Shown here: positions 34,871 through 44,419 of the stretch, one piece after another
How the letters are laid out: every line of letters begins with the position of its first letter
Numbering within the stretch: position 1 is the first letter of the stretch
Assembly: GCA_050012775.1 (NCBI GenBank)
Contig: JBEKGN010000001.1
Coordinates: 1 to 64,000, forward strand
Reading direction: 5' to 3'
Length of the DNA: 64,000 nt
Origin: Roseiarcus sp050012775
GTDB taxonomy: Bacteria > Pseudomonadota > Alphaproteobacteria > Rhizobiales > Beijerinckiaceae
Notes under the pieces: model-generated
What the model was told of the DNA's origin: nothing
Seen by the model: only the letters and a program-made list of their open reading frames with translations
Databases searched by the model: none
Translations under genes and position numbers: made by a program

Positions 34871-36664
34871 ATGACCCGACGCGGCGGCACCCTCGCATTG
34901 GCGGCCTCGCTGGCGATCTTTTGCCTCTGCGCCAGCCTCGTCGGCTGGCGCCTCATGGCGCATCGGCCGGCGACGGGGCCCGAGCCGACGAAGGTCTCGA
35001 GCGCCCCCGCCCCCGCTCCGGCCAGGGCGCCGGGCGCCGCCAAACTTTCGACCATCATCGACCTTCCCGGCGATCCGGTGCTGGTGCGGCGCGGCGCGGT
35101 CTCGGCGCCGCGAGAGCTGCGGCTCGCCGTGCCGATCAAGCTCGCCGCGAATGCGCCCAAACTCGACGGCCAAGCCTATTACGTCAACTCGGCGCTGGTC
35201 TCGACGGACGGCGGCTACATGGGGAAGTTTCCCGAAGCAGGCCAGGAGGCCGACGCGCTGGCGGAGCGCCTCGCGATGAATTCCGCGCAAATGGCCGGCG
35301 CAGGCGACGCCGCGCAGATGGACGCCGGCGCCGACGACGACGGCGGCGCCGACACCCCGGACGACGCGCAGGACCTGATGCTGACGAGCGCCAACTCCAA
35401 CCAGCTCGAGGTCGTCGCCGGCGGGGCCGACGGCCGGCCTCGACTCAAGCAGACGATCCTCAAGACGGTCGTGGCGGAAAAGATCGGCGACTTGCTGATC
35501 GCCAACGGCTTCGCCGAAGACGGCGCGCGCGCGGTCGAGGGCGCGGCCAAGGCGGCGTTCAACGTGCAGACCCTGCCCGCGCAAAGCGTCGCCCTCGCGG
35601 TCGGCGCCCTCGACGCGGCGGGCGACTATCGCGCGACCCAACTCGCGATTTACGAAAACAACGATTACGTCGGCGCGATCGCTCTGGCCGAGAGCGGCCT
35701 CTATGGCGAAGGCGCCCAGCCGACGATTCCCCAGGGGCTTCTCGACGATTCCGGCCGGACGGCCGACGCCGCCGTGCATTTCGATCTCGCCGACGGCGTC
35801 TACAGCGCCGGCTTACGCAACGGGATGCCCGAACCGGCGATCCGCGAGGCGATCCAGCTCCTCGGGCGCCTCGCCGATCTCAGGTCTCCGCTGCTGGCCG
35901 ACGAAACCCTTCGCGCGATTTTCGCGCGCGATTATCGCGACAAGTCGAAATCCTCGGGCAAGATCGTCTATGTCGGCTTGCGCGGCGGCGGCGGCGGCGC
36001 GGTCGATTGCTATTCCTTCGAAGCGGCCGACGGCGCGTTCCGCTGTTTCGATCCCAAAGCCGCCTCCGAGCCCAAGGCCGGCGCGGCGCCGCAGAGCCTC
36101 GGCGACAGCGGCGCCGCCAGCGTCGGCGGCATTCTCGCGCCGATCAAGGGCGCTCCGGTGACCTCGCTGTTCGGCATGCGGTTCCATCCGATCCTGCACA
36201 TCCTCAGACTGCACGCGGGGATCGACTTCGGCGCGGCCGTCGGCTCGCAGGTGCGCGCCTCGGCGGACGGCAAGGTGGAAATCGCCGGGCCGGTGTCCGG
36301 CTTCGGCAACCATATCCGCCTCCAACACAAGGGCTTCGAGACGTCCTATTCGCACCTGTCGGAAATTCCCGCCGCGATCAAGCCCGGCGCCGACGTCACG
36401 CAGGGCGAGATCATCGCGCTTTCCGGCAACACCGGCCTGTCGACCGGGCCGCATCTCCATTTCGAATTCTATCTCAGCGGCGTCGCGGTCGATCCGATGC
36501 CGCATATGGGCACGGAGGTCCAGGCCTCGGCGGGAACGCTGGCGAGCGGCGCCGTCGCGGCGACGAGCCCGGTCGCCGCGGCCGGCGCGAGCCCAGCCGA
36601 AATCGCCGCCTTCCCCGCCGCCAAGGCGCTGGTCGACGCGGCGCTGGAGGAGGCGGCAAAGTGA
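34871..36664 (+). CDS. M23-family (LytM-like) peptidase, membrane-anchored
   Basis: A 597-residue protein with one N-terminal membrane helix (ALAASLAIFCLCASLVGW). A long helical/unknown region follows, with an acidic Ala-rich patch (DAGADDDGGADTPDDAQD). The M23 domain lies at about residues 425-545: SLFGMRFHPI, zinc ligands in RLHAGIDFG and the HLHFEF motif, with GFGNHIRLQHKG between. All expected zinc residues are present, so it should cleave peptidoglycan peptides in the periplasm. In the T6SS context it may open the wall for the apparatus, an idea based on location only. Confidence 0.85.
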   Translation: MTRRGGTLALAASLAIFCLCASLVGWRLMAHRPATGPEPTKVSSAPAPAPARAPGAAKLSTIIDLPGDPVLVRRGAVSAPRELRLAVPIKLAANAPKLDGQAYYVNSALVSTDGGYMGKFPEAGQEADALAERLAMNSAQMAGAGDAAQMDAGADDDGGADTPDDAQDLMLTSANSNQLEVVAGGADGRPRLKQTILKTVVAEKIGDLLIANGFAEDGARAVEGAAKAAFNVQTLPAQSVALAVGALDAAGDYRATQLAIYENNDYVGAIALAESGLYGEGAQPTIPQGLLDDSGRTADAAVHFDLADGVYSAGLRNGMPEPAIREAIQLLGRLADLRSPLLADETLRAIFARDYRDKSKSSGKIVYVGLRGGGGGAVDCYSFEAADGAFRCFDPKAASEPKAGAAPQSLGDSGAASVGGILAPIKGAPVTSLFGMRFHPILHILRLHAGIDFGAAVGSQVRASADGKVEIAGPVSGFGNHIRLQHKGFETSYSHLSEIPAAIKPGADVTQGEIIALSGNTGLSTGPHLHFEFYLSGVAVDPMPHMGTEVQASAGTLASGAVAATSPVAAAGASPAEIAAFPAAKALVDAALEEAAK

Positions 36665-36931
36665 GGCGGCCGGCGCTCGCTCGCCGGCGTTGCGTCACGC
36701 CGCCTCCGGTCGGCGCCATTTTCCGTTGCGGTTCAACGATTCCGACATTTTGAGATGCGATTTTCCGCCGCTTTGCGCGGCGCTTGCGCGACCCCGGACA
36801 GTTGCGCGCCGGCCGAGGCCGGTCCCGGGTCGGCAGCATGGCCGCCGCGCGTTTGCGTAAAGTCGGCCGCGCCGCCGTGATACTTTTGGCGCGCCTCTTG
36901 AATCGACTGATCCAATGGACTACGTTCACTC

Positions 36932-37288
36932 ATGTCTGGAACTGCCCCGATCACCGTTGTCGAGACGCCGGAGTTCCTGTCGGCGACGCGAAAGCTCCTG
37001 ACCGAGGAGGAACGGGCGGTTCTGATGGATTATCTGGCCCACAATCCGACCGCCGGCGACTTGATCCAGGGAACCGGCGGCGTGCGCAAACTGCGGTGGG
37101 GGCTCGAGGGGCGCGGAAGGCGCGGCGGCGCGCGTGTAATCTACTTCTACCACAGCGCCGACATTCCGCTGTTCGCGCTCACTGCTTTCGCCAAGAACGA
37201 GCGGGCGGATTTGAGCCAGAAGGATCGGAACGATTTCGGGCGCCTGACGAGGCTCCTAGCCGAGACCTATGGAAGGACGAAGCGATGA
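36932..37288 (+). CDS. RelE-type toxin
   Basis: A 118-residue RelE/HigB-like toxin. Characteristic pieces are VRKLRWGLEGRGRRGGARVI, YFYHSADIPLFALTAFAKNE and a C-terminal LTRLLAET. The gene overlaps the next start by four bases (ATGA), so toxin and antitoxin are coupled, toxin first. It would act as a ribosome-dependent RNase in known relatives. Confidence 0.85.
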   Translation: MSGTAPITVVETPEFLSATRKLLTEEERAVLMDYLAHNPTAGDLIQGTGGVRKLRWGLEGRGRRGGARVIYFYHSADIPLFALTAFAKNERADLSQKDRNDFGRLTRLLAETYGRTKR

Positions 37289-37581
37289 GCAAAGTGGCTG
37301 ACAGTATCCGCCGCGGCCTGGAAGAAGCCGTCGTCTATGCGCGCGGCGAGGCAAAGGAAAGCGCCTTTCGCGTCCATGTGCCGGCCCTGATCGACGTGCG
37401 CGCCATTCGAACCAAGCTAGGCATGACTCAAGAAGAGTTTGCCGGTCGGTTCGGATTCAGCGTCAACACGCTACGCCATTGGGAGCAAGGCAAGCGCCAG
37501 CCGGAAGGGCCGACGCGCGCCTATCTGCTCGTCATCGACCGCGCGCCGAAGGCGGTTCAGAAAGCGCTGCGCGCGGCGTGA
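37285..37581 (+). CDS. Xre-family antitoxin (NadS-like)
   Basis: A 98-residue helix-turn-helix protein. The DNA-binding part is RAIRTKLGMTQEEFAGRFGF, SVNTLRHWEQGKRQP, preceded by a helical segment, as in antitoxins of RelE/NadT-type toxins. It pairs with the RelE-type gene before it. It converges on the phosphatase gene, with 176 bases between in which no gene is seen. Confidence 0.87.
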   Translation: MSKVADSIRRGLEEAVVYARGEAKESAFRVHVPALIDVRAIRTKLGMTQEEFAGRFGFSVNTLRHWEQGKRQPEGPTRAYLLVIDRAPKAVQKALRAA

Positions 37582-37757
37582 GCCGGAAGATGGCGTGGCC
37601 AACCCGGATGGATGAAGCGCGACGAGACTCGCGCCAGTCTTAGTTTCGGGCTCGCCGCATCATGTGACGCAAGGCGGCAACGACCGGGCGTGCGTCGGCT
37701 GCCTAAAATTTTGCGCCGGCCTCCTCCCGACGGTTCTCGCGCCGCCTCGCGCTCGCC

Positions 37758-38555
37758 TCACTCGCGTTTCGCCTCGCTCCGCGCCGCGGCCGCCCTGAGC
37801 CAGCCGCCGTTCGAGCGCACCGTGCGCTGGTCGGGGTCGCAGACGACGACGATAAGCGAGACATTGTCGCTCGCGCCGCGCTGCAGCGTCAGCGCGATGA
37901 GGTCGTCGCAGGCCTTCTGCGGATCGTCGGCGGCGAGAGAAGCGGCGATTTCGGCGTCCTCGACATGAGCGGTCAGTCCGTCGCTGCACAACAAGAACCG
38001 ATCGCCGGCGAACGCTGGCCCGTCGACGATTTCGAGTTCGGCCTGATCGGCCGCGCCGAGCGCGCGCGTCACCACGTTGCGGCGCGGCCAGGTTCTCGCT
38101 TCCTCCTTGTCGAGAACGCCGCGGTCGATGAGGTCCTGCACCTCGGAATGATCGCGCGAGATTTGCGCGAGGGCGCCGCCGCGCAGCAGATAGACGCGGC
38201 TGTCGCCGCACCAGACGCAGGCGAAATGAGCGCCGTGAACCAGCACGGCGACGAGCGTCGTGCCGACCACGGACGCGCCGCGCGAACGCGCCAGCGCCCG
38301 CAATTCGGCGTTGACGCCGACGATGCGCGCTTCGAACTCGCCCAGCAGCGCCGCGGCCGACGGCTGCGGCGCGAGCGTCGCCAGCGCCGCGACGACGGAG
38401 CGGCTCGCCACGTCGCCGCCGCCGTGGCCGCCCATGCCGTCGGCGACGACCCAAAGGCCGATCTCGGGCCGCGCGAGCACGCTGTCCTCGTTGAGCTTGC
38501 GCACCTTGCCGACATGGCTGGCGCTCGCCGTGCGAAACGTGAAAGCGCCGGTCAT
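37758..38555 (-). CDS. pppA: PP2C-type phosphatase PppA of the T6SS switch
   Basis: A 265-residue PP2C phosphatase. Metal motifs are visible: LNEDS, the core DGMGGHGGGDVAS, GDSRVY, the RDHSEVQDLI segment, SDGLTAHV and ASDNVSL. It opposes PpkA by dephosphorylating the FHA protein and shutting secretion. The start overlaps the tagF stop by four bases, so the two are coupled. A kinase, phosphatase and FHA protein in one locus give a full threonine-phosphorylation switch. Confidence 0.92.
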   Translation of the reverse strand: MTGAFTFRTASASHVGKVRKLNEDSVLARPEIGLWVVADGMGGHGGGDVASRSVVAALATLAPQPSAAALLGEFEARIVGVNAELRALARSRGASVVGTTLVAVLVHGAHFACVWCGDSRVYLLRGGALAQISRDHSEVQDLIDRGVLDKEEARTWPRRNVVTRALGAADQAELEIVDGPAFAGDRFLLCSDGLTAHVEDAEIAASLAADDPQKACDDLIALTLQRGASDNVSLIVVVCDPDQRTVRSNGGWLRAAAARSEAKRE

Positions 38556-39259
38556 TCCAGGGACCCCTCGACGATCGCCGGCGCGCGGGCGAAGGCGCCC
38601 GTCAACATGTCGGCGAAACGCGCCGCCGCGGGCAGGCCGACTGAAGACAGCGCCAGCGGCGCGAAGCCTTCGCCGCCGATCGTCCACCAGAAGGACTGCG
38701 AGGCGAAAGTGCGGCGGTGGCCGAAACGGCGCGCGGCGCGAAAGGCGAGCGACAACTGCCGATCGATGTCGCGCACCAGCACGCCGCCTTCCGGCAGCTC
38801 CTCGAGGCCGGATATTTCGGCCGCTCGCGGCTGCAAGGCTGGCGCCGCCATCGCGGCGACCCTCGCCGCGATGGCCTCGAAGGACGCGCTCGGGTCGAGC
38901 GCGTCGAGCAGAATGGTCTCGGCGGCTTCGCACCATTGATCGTTGGAGTCGAGTTCGGGCGGCAACAGCGAGGCCCCGCCTTCCCCAGCGAAAACGGCGA
39001 GCGGAAACGAACGTCCGACGCCGTCGACCGACGGCATGAAGGCGCCGATCGTCGCTTCGCCGCAAAAGTCGGCGCCGAGCCAGAAGCGCCAGATCGGCGC
39101 GCGATTGTAGGCTTCGCTCCACGCCGCGCCGAGCATCTGGCGCGAGGTCGCCACGCTCGCCTGAAGCCAGGGCTCCCAGACCTCGAGGAATCGGCGCGGC
39201 GCGTTGGCGGCGACAAAATCGCGCTTGGCCGGCAACTTACCGAAGAGACCGGCGGGCAT
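38552..39259 (-). CDS. tagF: T6SS-associated regulator TagF
   Basis: A 235-residue TagF protein. The opening MPAGLFGKLPAKRDFVAANA, then LPPELDSNDQWCEAAETI and FWWTIGGEG, fits the family. TagF proteins restrain T6SS firing after translation. In some bacteria TagF and PppA are fused; here they are separate genes with a four-base overlap. It follows tssM by six bases. Confidence 0.9.
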   Translation of the reverse strand: MPAGLFGKLPAKRDFVAANAPRRFLEVWEPWLQASVATSRQMLGAAWSEAYNRAPIWRFWLGADFCGEATIGAFMPSVDGVGRSFPLAVFAGEGGASLLPPELDSNDQWCEAAETILLDALDPSASFEAIAARVAAMAAPALQPRAAEISGLEELPEGGVLVRDIDRQLSLAFRAARRFGHRRTFASQSFWWTIGGEGFAPLALSSVGLPAAARFADMLTGAFARAPAIVEGSLE

Positions 39260-39265
39260 CGGACC

Positions 39266-42200
39266 TCACAATCCGTTGGGGCACTTGAATTGCCTGAGCG
39301 AAGGCATGCTGAGGGGATTGTTGAGCGAGGCGGAAGTGAACTGGTAGGAGACTTCGCGCCCGCCGACGACGAAGCTGACCTTGACGGCGTTGCCGTTCTG
39401 GATCGGCGAGCCGGCGTCGACGAGCCGGAACAACGCCCAGGCGCCGGAGCGCTCGAGATTGGATTTGCGGTCGGGCATATCAGGGGCCATGACGATCGAC
39501 GCCGCCCCGGCGCCCGCGCCGGGCCATTGCACGGTCGAAGCGGCGTTGACGCCTTGCTGGGCGACGACGGTCGCGCCGTTGATCGAAAGCGTCGCGGTCT
39601 GCGCGTCGCTGCTCAGCGTCAGCGGCTTCACCTCGAGACTGACGTTGGGCTGATTGCCGCCCGTCGGAAAGAAGGCGTCGCGAATTTCGGCGGCCTGCTG
39701 AAACTCGCGCAGCGTCGTATCCGACAATTTGCGCGTCATGCTCGGATTGGGCCGCCACACCCAGGTCTTGCCGGTCAGATTGACCAGCGGCGCGAGATTG
39801 GTCGAGAAAAACCTATCGATGACGCCGCCCGGCGCGAACAGCCGCGCGAAATCGGCCATCGGCACATCGCGATCGCTCTTGGCGAAGGGATAGCGGTTGG
39901 CGGCGATCTGCTGACAGGAAGCGGAGACCTGCTCGGCCATCGCGTCGGCGATCTGGGCGATCGAACTCGCGTTGGCGTCGCTGGAGGCGTCCTTGGCGAC
40001 CTTGTCCATCATGCCGGCGAGCGGCTGCGGCAGCCGCGTCACGTTCGCTCGCAGGCTCGCCACCTGCACCTCGACCTGATCGAGCGCTTGCTTGGCCTGG
40101 GTGGGATTGTCCGCGGCCAGGGTCTCCTGGCGATAAAGCTCGTTGAGATTGGCGAGCAGCGCGTCGATCGGCCGCGAACCCGCGTCGCCGTCGACGAGAA
40201 TCTGGAACGGCTTGAAATTGGCTTCGATCGACGCGCCGGGAACCTCCGCCGGCGGATCGCCCGCCTTGCGCTGCGATTTCATCGCCAGATCGAGCGCCTC
40301 GCGGCTCACCGAACCCAAGCGCCGCGTCGCGGCCGCCGCGGCGTCCTTCTTGGCTTGGTCCGCCGCGCCGTTGGCCGCCGGCGCCGACTTGCGCTCGCGC
40401 GTCAGCGCGGTTTCGTCGCGGACGGATTCGAAGATTTGCTTGATCGGCGAGGTCGGCGCCGAAGCGGCGCTGAGCGCGAGATATTTCGGCTTGTCGGCGA
40501 GCAGCGGACGCAACTGCAGATTGCCGAGCGCGACGTTCCAGGCGGCGAGAAACTCCTTGCCGTAGAGATCGAGAATATCGGGAAACAGGCTCGCATATTG
40601 CTGCTTGACCGCGCCCTGGTCGCCCGAGGCGCCGAGCACCCAATTCTCCTTCTGCAATTTGTCGGCGATGGTGGGCATGTGATCGAGCAGCGCGGCATAG
40701 AAGCCCGCGTAGGTGAAGAACGCGGGCACGCGCACCGTATCGAGGCTCGCGCCGTTCGCCGCCTCGAAAACCAGCGCCATGTCGGGTCCGCCGCGCTGCG
40801 CGGCGACCCAGTCCTCGATCGGTTCGTTGTGCGCCTCGGACTTCAACAGCGTGTAGGCGCGTTCGGAGACGCGCATGCGCGCCAGCGTCGCCTGCGCCTG
40901 TTCGACCAACGGGCCGTTGAGCGAGACCTTCGCCGTTCCCTCGATGTCCATGTCGAGCATGGCCTCGAGATGCGATCGCAACAGGGCGCGACCCTGCGCG
41001 TAGGGCGCGCCGGGAAAAGCGCGCTCTTCCCAATCGCGCGCGAACCAGCTGACGATCAGGTCCTTGTCGACGCTCGGCGCCTTGCCGCCGAGCATGAGGT
41101 AGACCTTCAGCGCTTCATACACAAAAGTCGGATCGGCGATGTTCTTCTGGATCTGCTGCTCCAGCGAGAGAACCAGCCGCGGCCGCATCAGGCGTTCGAG
41201 CGCCTGCTGATAGACGAGATCGGAAGCGTCCTGCAGCCGCGAGCGCTGGCTGAGGCCGAAGGTCTGGGAGATCGGCGTCGACGCGTCGCGGTTGGCGTAG
41301 CCGACGGGCAGATCGGGCAAGGCGCCGATCAACTCGTAGATCGGCAGCAGATTGGGGTCGGTCACAGTGTTCTGCTTGATCAGCGGATCCGCGGCTGCCG
41401 CGTAACCCTCGACGCCGCGCTCGGTCGCGACGATGAGCGCCGCGTTGCGCGCGTAGCTCATCCACCACAGCCCGAGCATGCCGATCGTGGCGAGGCCGAT
41501 CAACGCGAACAGCGCCGCGCGCAGGGCGAACGAGCGGCGCACCGCGGCGATGTTGGTCGACACCCACCCTGCCTCGCCGAACACCACCTTGGCCAAGAGA
41601 TCGTGGAGGAAATAGCTCTTCCCGGCGCCGGAGAACGCCGCCGCGCCGAAACTCTCGACGCCGTAGCTCCTTTGCAGCGCGCCGACGATCGAATCGAAGG
41701 GCGTGCCCTCCTGCGTGCCGGAGGTGAAGTAAAACCCGCGCAGCGTCGCCGTCGTCTGGTAGCGCGTCGGCTCGAAGATGCGATTGAGAAAATCGGCGAT
41801 CGGCTTGCGGATGGCGCTGAGCTGGGCGGGCAGGCCGAACAGGATCGCGCGCGAGCGCAAGTCCGGCTCCTCCTGCAAGCGCTCCGGCATGCGCTCGGAG
41901 ACGCGCTGGATCAGGAGATCCATCTCCTCCGGGACCTTGCCGACGTTGTTGGCTTTCTTGTCGGCGGTTTGGAACGTCGCGCCCCAGACGGCTTGGCGTT
42001 TGGCTTCGTCGAGATCGGCGAAATATTGGGTGAAGCCGACGATCAAATCCATCTTGGTGAAGACGGCGTAGACGGGAAAGTCGACCTTCAGTTCGTCGTG
42101 CAGTTCGGTGAGGCGCTTGCGAATGGCGTCGGCGTGCGCGGCGACATCGGCGGCGGAGAGATTGAGCACGTCGGCGATGCTGATCGCGACGATGACGCCG

Positions 42201-42820
42201 TTGATCGGTTGGCGCGGGCGGTTGCGGCGCAGCATGTCGAGAAAGGCGAGCCAGCTCTTGCGATCGACCTTGGCGTCCGAATCCTGAGTGGTGTAGCGGC
42301 CGGCGGTGTCGATGAGCACCGCCGCGTCGGTGAACCACCAATCGCAATAGCGCGTTCCGCCGACGCCCTGGATCGCCTTCGCCGCGTTGTCGGCCGCGAG
42401 GGGAAACTTCAAGCCGGAATTGATCAGCGCCGTCGTCTTGCCGGCGCCGGGCGGGCCGATGATGAGATACCACGGCAAATCATAGAGCGCGCCGGCGCTC
42501 GACTTCGCCGTGCGCTTGAGCGTGGCGAGCGCGTCCTCCATTTTCTCCTTCAGGACCGGCGCGTCGCTTTCGTCCGCGACCGGCTCGGTCATCGCCTTTT
42601 CGAGCGCCGCGGCGGCGCGACGGCGCCTGACGATCCGCCAGGCGATCGAAGCGCCGACGATCAGCCAGATGACGAGGACGACGCCGAGGCGCACGCCGAC
42701 GCTCTCGAACGGCTGCGCGTCGCCGATGAAGACGAGCGGACCGCCGAGCCAGATCAGCGCCGCCAATATGAGGGCGGCGACGATGCTGAGCGTGATCCAG
42801 AGCCAGGCGACGATCGTCAT
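39266..42820 (-). CDS. tssM: T6SS inner-membrane protein TssM (IcmF)
   Basis: A 1184-residue TssM, the major trans-envelope component. Two N-terminal membrane helices (ITLSIVAALILAALIWLGG and RLGVVLVIWLIVGASIAW) precede a cytoplasmic GTPase-like domain with Walker A GPPGAGKTTAL and the DTAGRY motif. A third helix lies at LFALIGLATIGMLGLWWM, followed by the long periplasmic part. The start ATG at 42820 gives the expected topology. It follows tssL by 48 bases. Confidence 0.96.
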   Translation of the reverse strand: MTIVAWLWITLSIVAALILAALIWLGGPLVFIGDAQPFESVGVRLGVVLVIWLIVGASIAWRIVRRRRAAAALEKAMTEPVADESDAPVLKEKMEDALATLKRTAKSSAGALYDLPWYLIIGPPGAGKTTALINSGLKFPLAADNAAKAIQGVGGTRYCDWWFTDAAVLIDTAGRYTTQDSDAKVDRKSWLAFLDMLRRNRPRQPINGVIVAISIADVLNLSAADVAAHADAIRKRLTELHDELKVDFPVYAVFTKMDLIVGFTQYFADLDEAKRQAVWGATFQTADKKANNVGKVPEEMDLLIQRVSERMPERLQEEPDLRSRAILFGLPAQLSAIRKPIADFLNRIFEPTRYQTTATLRGFYFTSGTQEGTPFDSIVGALQRSYGVESFGAAAFSGAGKSYFLHDLLAKVVFGEAGWVSTNIAAVRRSFALRAALFALIGLATIGMLGLWWMSYARNAALIVATERGVEGYAAAADPLIKQNTVTDPNLLPIYELIGALPDLPVGYANRDASTPISQTFGLSQRSRLQDASDLVYQQALERLMRPRLVLSLEQQIQKNIADPTFVYEALKVYLMLGGKAPSVDKDLIVSWFARDWEERAFPGAPYAQGRALLRSHLEAMLDMDIEGTAKVSLNGPLVEQAQATLARMRVSERAYTLLKSEAHNEPIEDWVAAQRGGPDMALVFEAANGASLDTVRVPAFFTYAGFYAALLDHMPTIADKLQKENWVLGASGDQGAVKQQYASLFPDILDLYGKEFLAAWNVALGNLQLRPLLADKPKYLALSAASAPTSPIKQIFESVRDETALTRERKSAPAANGAADQAKKDAAAAATRRLGSVSREALDLAMKSQRKAGDPPAEVPGASIEANFKPFQILVDGDAGSRPIDALLANLNELYRQETLAADNPTQAKQALDQVEVQVASLRANVTRLPQPLAGMMDKVAKDASSDANASSIAQIADAMAEQVSASCQQIAANRYPFAKSDRDVPMADFARLFAPGGVIDRFFSTNLAPLVNLTGKTWVWRPNPSMTRKLSDTTLREFQQAAEIRDAFFPTGGNQPNVSLEVKPLTLSSDAQTATLSINGATVVAQQGVNAASTVQWPGAGAGAASIVMAPDMPDRKSNLERSGAWALFRLVDAGSPIQNGNAVKVSFVVGGREVSYQFTSASLNNPLSMPSLRQFKCPNGL

Positions 42821-42868
42821 GGAAACGGATTCTCCTGCCTCGTAAGCGAGACGCGCCTTCGGGTCCGA

Positions 42869-44419
42869 TCAGTCGGCGCGCGGGATGGAAATTTCCACGC
42901 GCCGGTTCTTCGATTTGTTCGGCTCGGTGTCGTTCGGGGCCACCGGATTGTCGGTTCCTTTTCCCGCCACCGTTACGCGGTCCGGCTTGGCGAGATCGGA
43001 TTTGAGAAGGCCCGCGACCGATTTGGCGCGCGCCTCGGAAAGCTCGAAGTTCGACGGGAACGCCACGGTCTTGATCGGATCGCTGTCGGTGTAGCCGTCG
43101 ACCCGGATCGCACCCGGCTCCTTGTCGAGCGACAGCGCGATCTTCTTGGCGATCGGCGCAAAACTGTCGTTGACCTTGGCGCCGCCGGAGGGAAACAGCA
43201 CGACGCTTCCGACGCGAATGATGATCGAGGTCGCGGTCTGATCGGCGCTGACCTTGCCGGCGAGAATTTCGTCGGCGAGCGCGGCGCGGATGCGCTCGAG
43301 CTGCGTCGACGTCTTCGCCGGCGGGTCGGGCGGCGGCTTGACCGCGGTCTCGCGCGCGATGGCGATTTCCGTATCGGGGTGCACTTGCGCCATCTTGACC
43401 GCGAGGGCCTCGGCCTGCCCGCTCAGCATGTTGCGCAGGAAGAGATAGGCGCCCAGCAGGATCACGCCGGCGACCGCCGCGACCGCCCAGACGGGAACCT
43501 GAAACCGGCTGCCCGCCAGGGCGATGGTCTGGCCGCGCCAATGCGGCGAGAGATCCTCGATCGTCTTGGGCTGGGCGCGGCGGATCGTATCATAGAGGTC
43601 GCGGCGCACGCCCTGCAGCGCGCCCGCGCCCCCCGAGGCGCGATAGACGCCTTCGAAGCCGAGGCTCAGACACGCGTGCATGACTTCGAGCAGGCCGAGA
43701 TTGACGGCGGGGTTCTGTTTGGCGCGATCGAGTTCCTGGAAGAATTTGACGCCGCCGGTGCGTTCGCTGAAGAAGCGCACGAGCATGCTGTATTGGGTCC
43801 AAATCTGACGATCCTCGCTCGGCAGATTCTGCACGATGTCGTCGGCGCAGGCGGCGAGCGCGTATTTGGCGACGCCGACCTGATCGGCCGAAGCGCCCGC
43901 GGCGCGCGCGTCGATTTCGAATTGCTGGATCGCCTGCGCGACCTGATCCATCAACTGGCCGGCGCCGGCGCGAGAGAGCGAGGCGCGCAGCCTCCCGAGC
44001 AGCAGCAGCAGCGACGCGGCGGCGCGCATCAGCGGGTTCGCCGCGACGGTCACGAGATCGACGGACACATGCGGCGATAACGGCGCCGGCGTCATCGGCG
44101 CGTTCGCCGCGCTCTGTTGCAGGTAGGGATTGACCGGCGGCGGCGGCGGCGACGTCATCCATCCGTCCCAATTGGCCTGTCCGGCGGGCGGCGAGGCCTG
44201 CGGCGGAGGGGCGGGCGAATAGGGCGGCGGCGAATAAGGGGGCGCGGGATAGCTGACCGGCGGCGTGGGGGTCGAGGCCGGCGGCGCGCCGCCTGCCGGG
44301 GGCGCGGGATAACCGCTGGGCGGGCCGGGCGACGCAGGCGGCGCGGGGCGGCGCCCGCCCGGATTGGGACGGATGATGGTTCGGTCGCGACGACCGAACG
44401 GATCGTCGTTGTCGGTCAT
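42869..44419 (-). CDS. tssL: T6SS TssL (DotU) with C-terminal OmpA domain
   Basis: A 516-residue TssL. The N terminus is Pro-rich. The DotU domain contains LRASLSRAGAGQLMDQVAQA and YALAACADDIVQNL. A membrane helix lies at VAAVAGVILLGAYLFLRN, and an OmpA-like peptidoglycan domain ends the protein (IRVDGYTDSDPI, LSEARAKSVAGLLKS, NRRVEI). The OmpA tail may replace the wall anchoring that TssJ/TagL give elsewhere. The ATG at 44419 overlaps the tssK stop by four bases and is preferred over an ATG at 44443. Confidence 0.95.
   Translation of the reverse strand: MTDNDDPFGRRDRTIIRPNPGGRRPAPPASPGPPSGYPAPPAGGAPPASTPTPPVSYPAPPYSPPPYSPAPPPQASPPAGQANWDGWMTSPPPPPVNPYLQQSAANAPMTPAPLSPHVSVDLVTVAANPLMRAAASLLLLLGRLRASLSRAGAGQLMDQVAQAIQQFEIDARAAGASADQVGVAKYALAACADDIVQNLPSEDRQIWTQYSMLVRFFSERTGGVKFFQELDRAKQNPAVNLGLLEVMHACLSLGFEGVYRASGGAGALQGVRRDLYDTIRRAQPKTIEDLSPHWRGQTIALAGSRFQVPVWAVAAVAGVILLGAYLFLRNMLSGQAEALAVKMAQVHPDTEIAIARETAVKPPPDPPAKTSTQLERIRAALADEILAGKVSADQTATSIIIRVGSVVLFPSGGAKVNDSFAPIAKKIALSLDKEPGAIRVDGYTDSDPIKTVAFPSNFELSEARAKSVAGLLKSDLAKPDRVTVAGKGTDNPVAPNDTEPNKSKNRRVEISIPRAD

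Noticed and set aside
36669..36688. Hairpin GCCGGCG-CTCGCT-CGCCGGC after the M23 gene as an intrinsic terminator
   Set aside because: No U tract follows; GC-rich hairpins are common by chance here.
38717..44080. A 1787-codon open frame on the plus strand over tssM and tssL
   Set aside because: It is antisense to two well-recognised genes and has Arg/Ala/Asp-rich composition with no domain. Long antisense frames are expected in GC-rich DNA.
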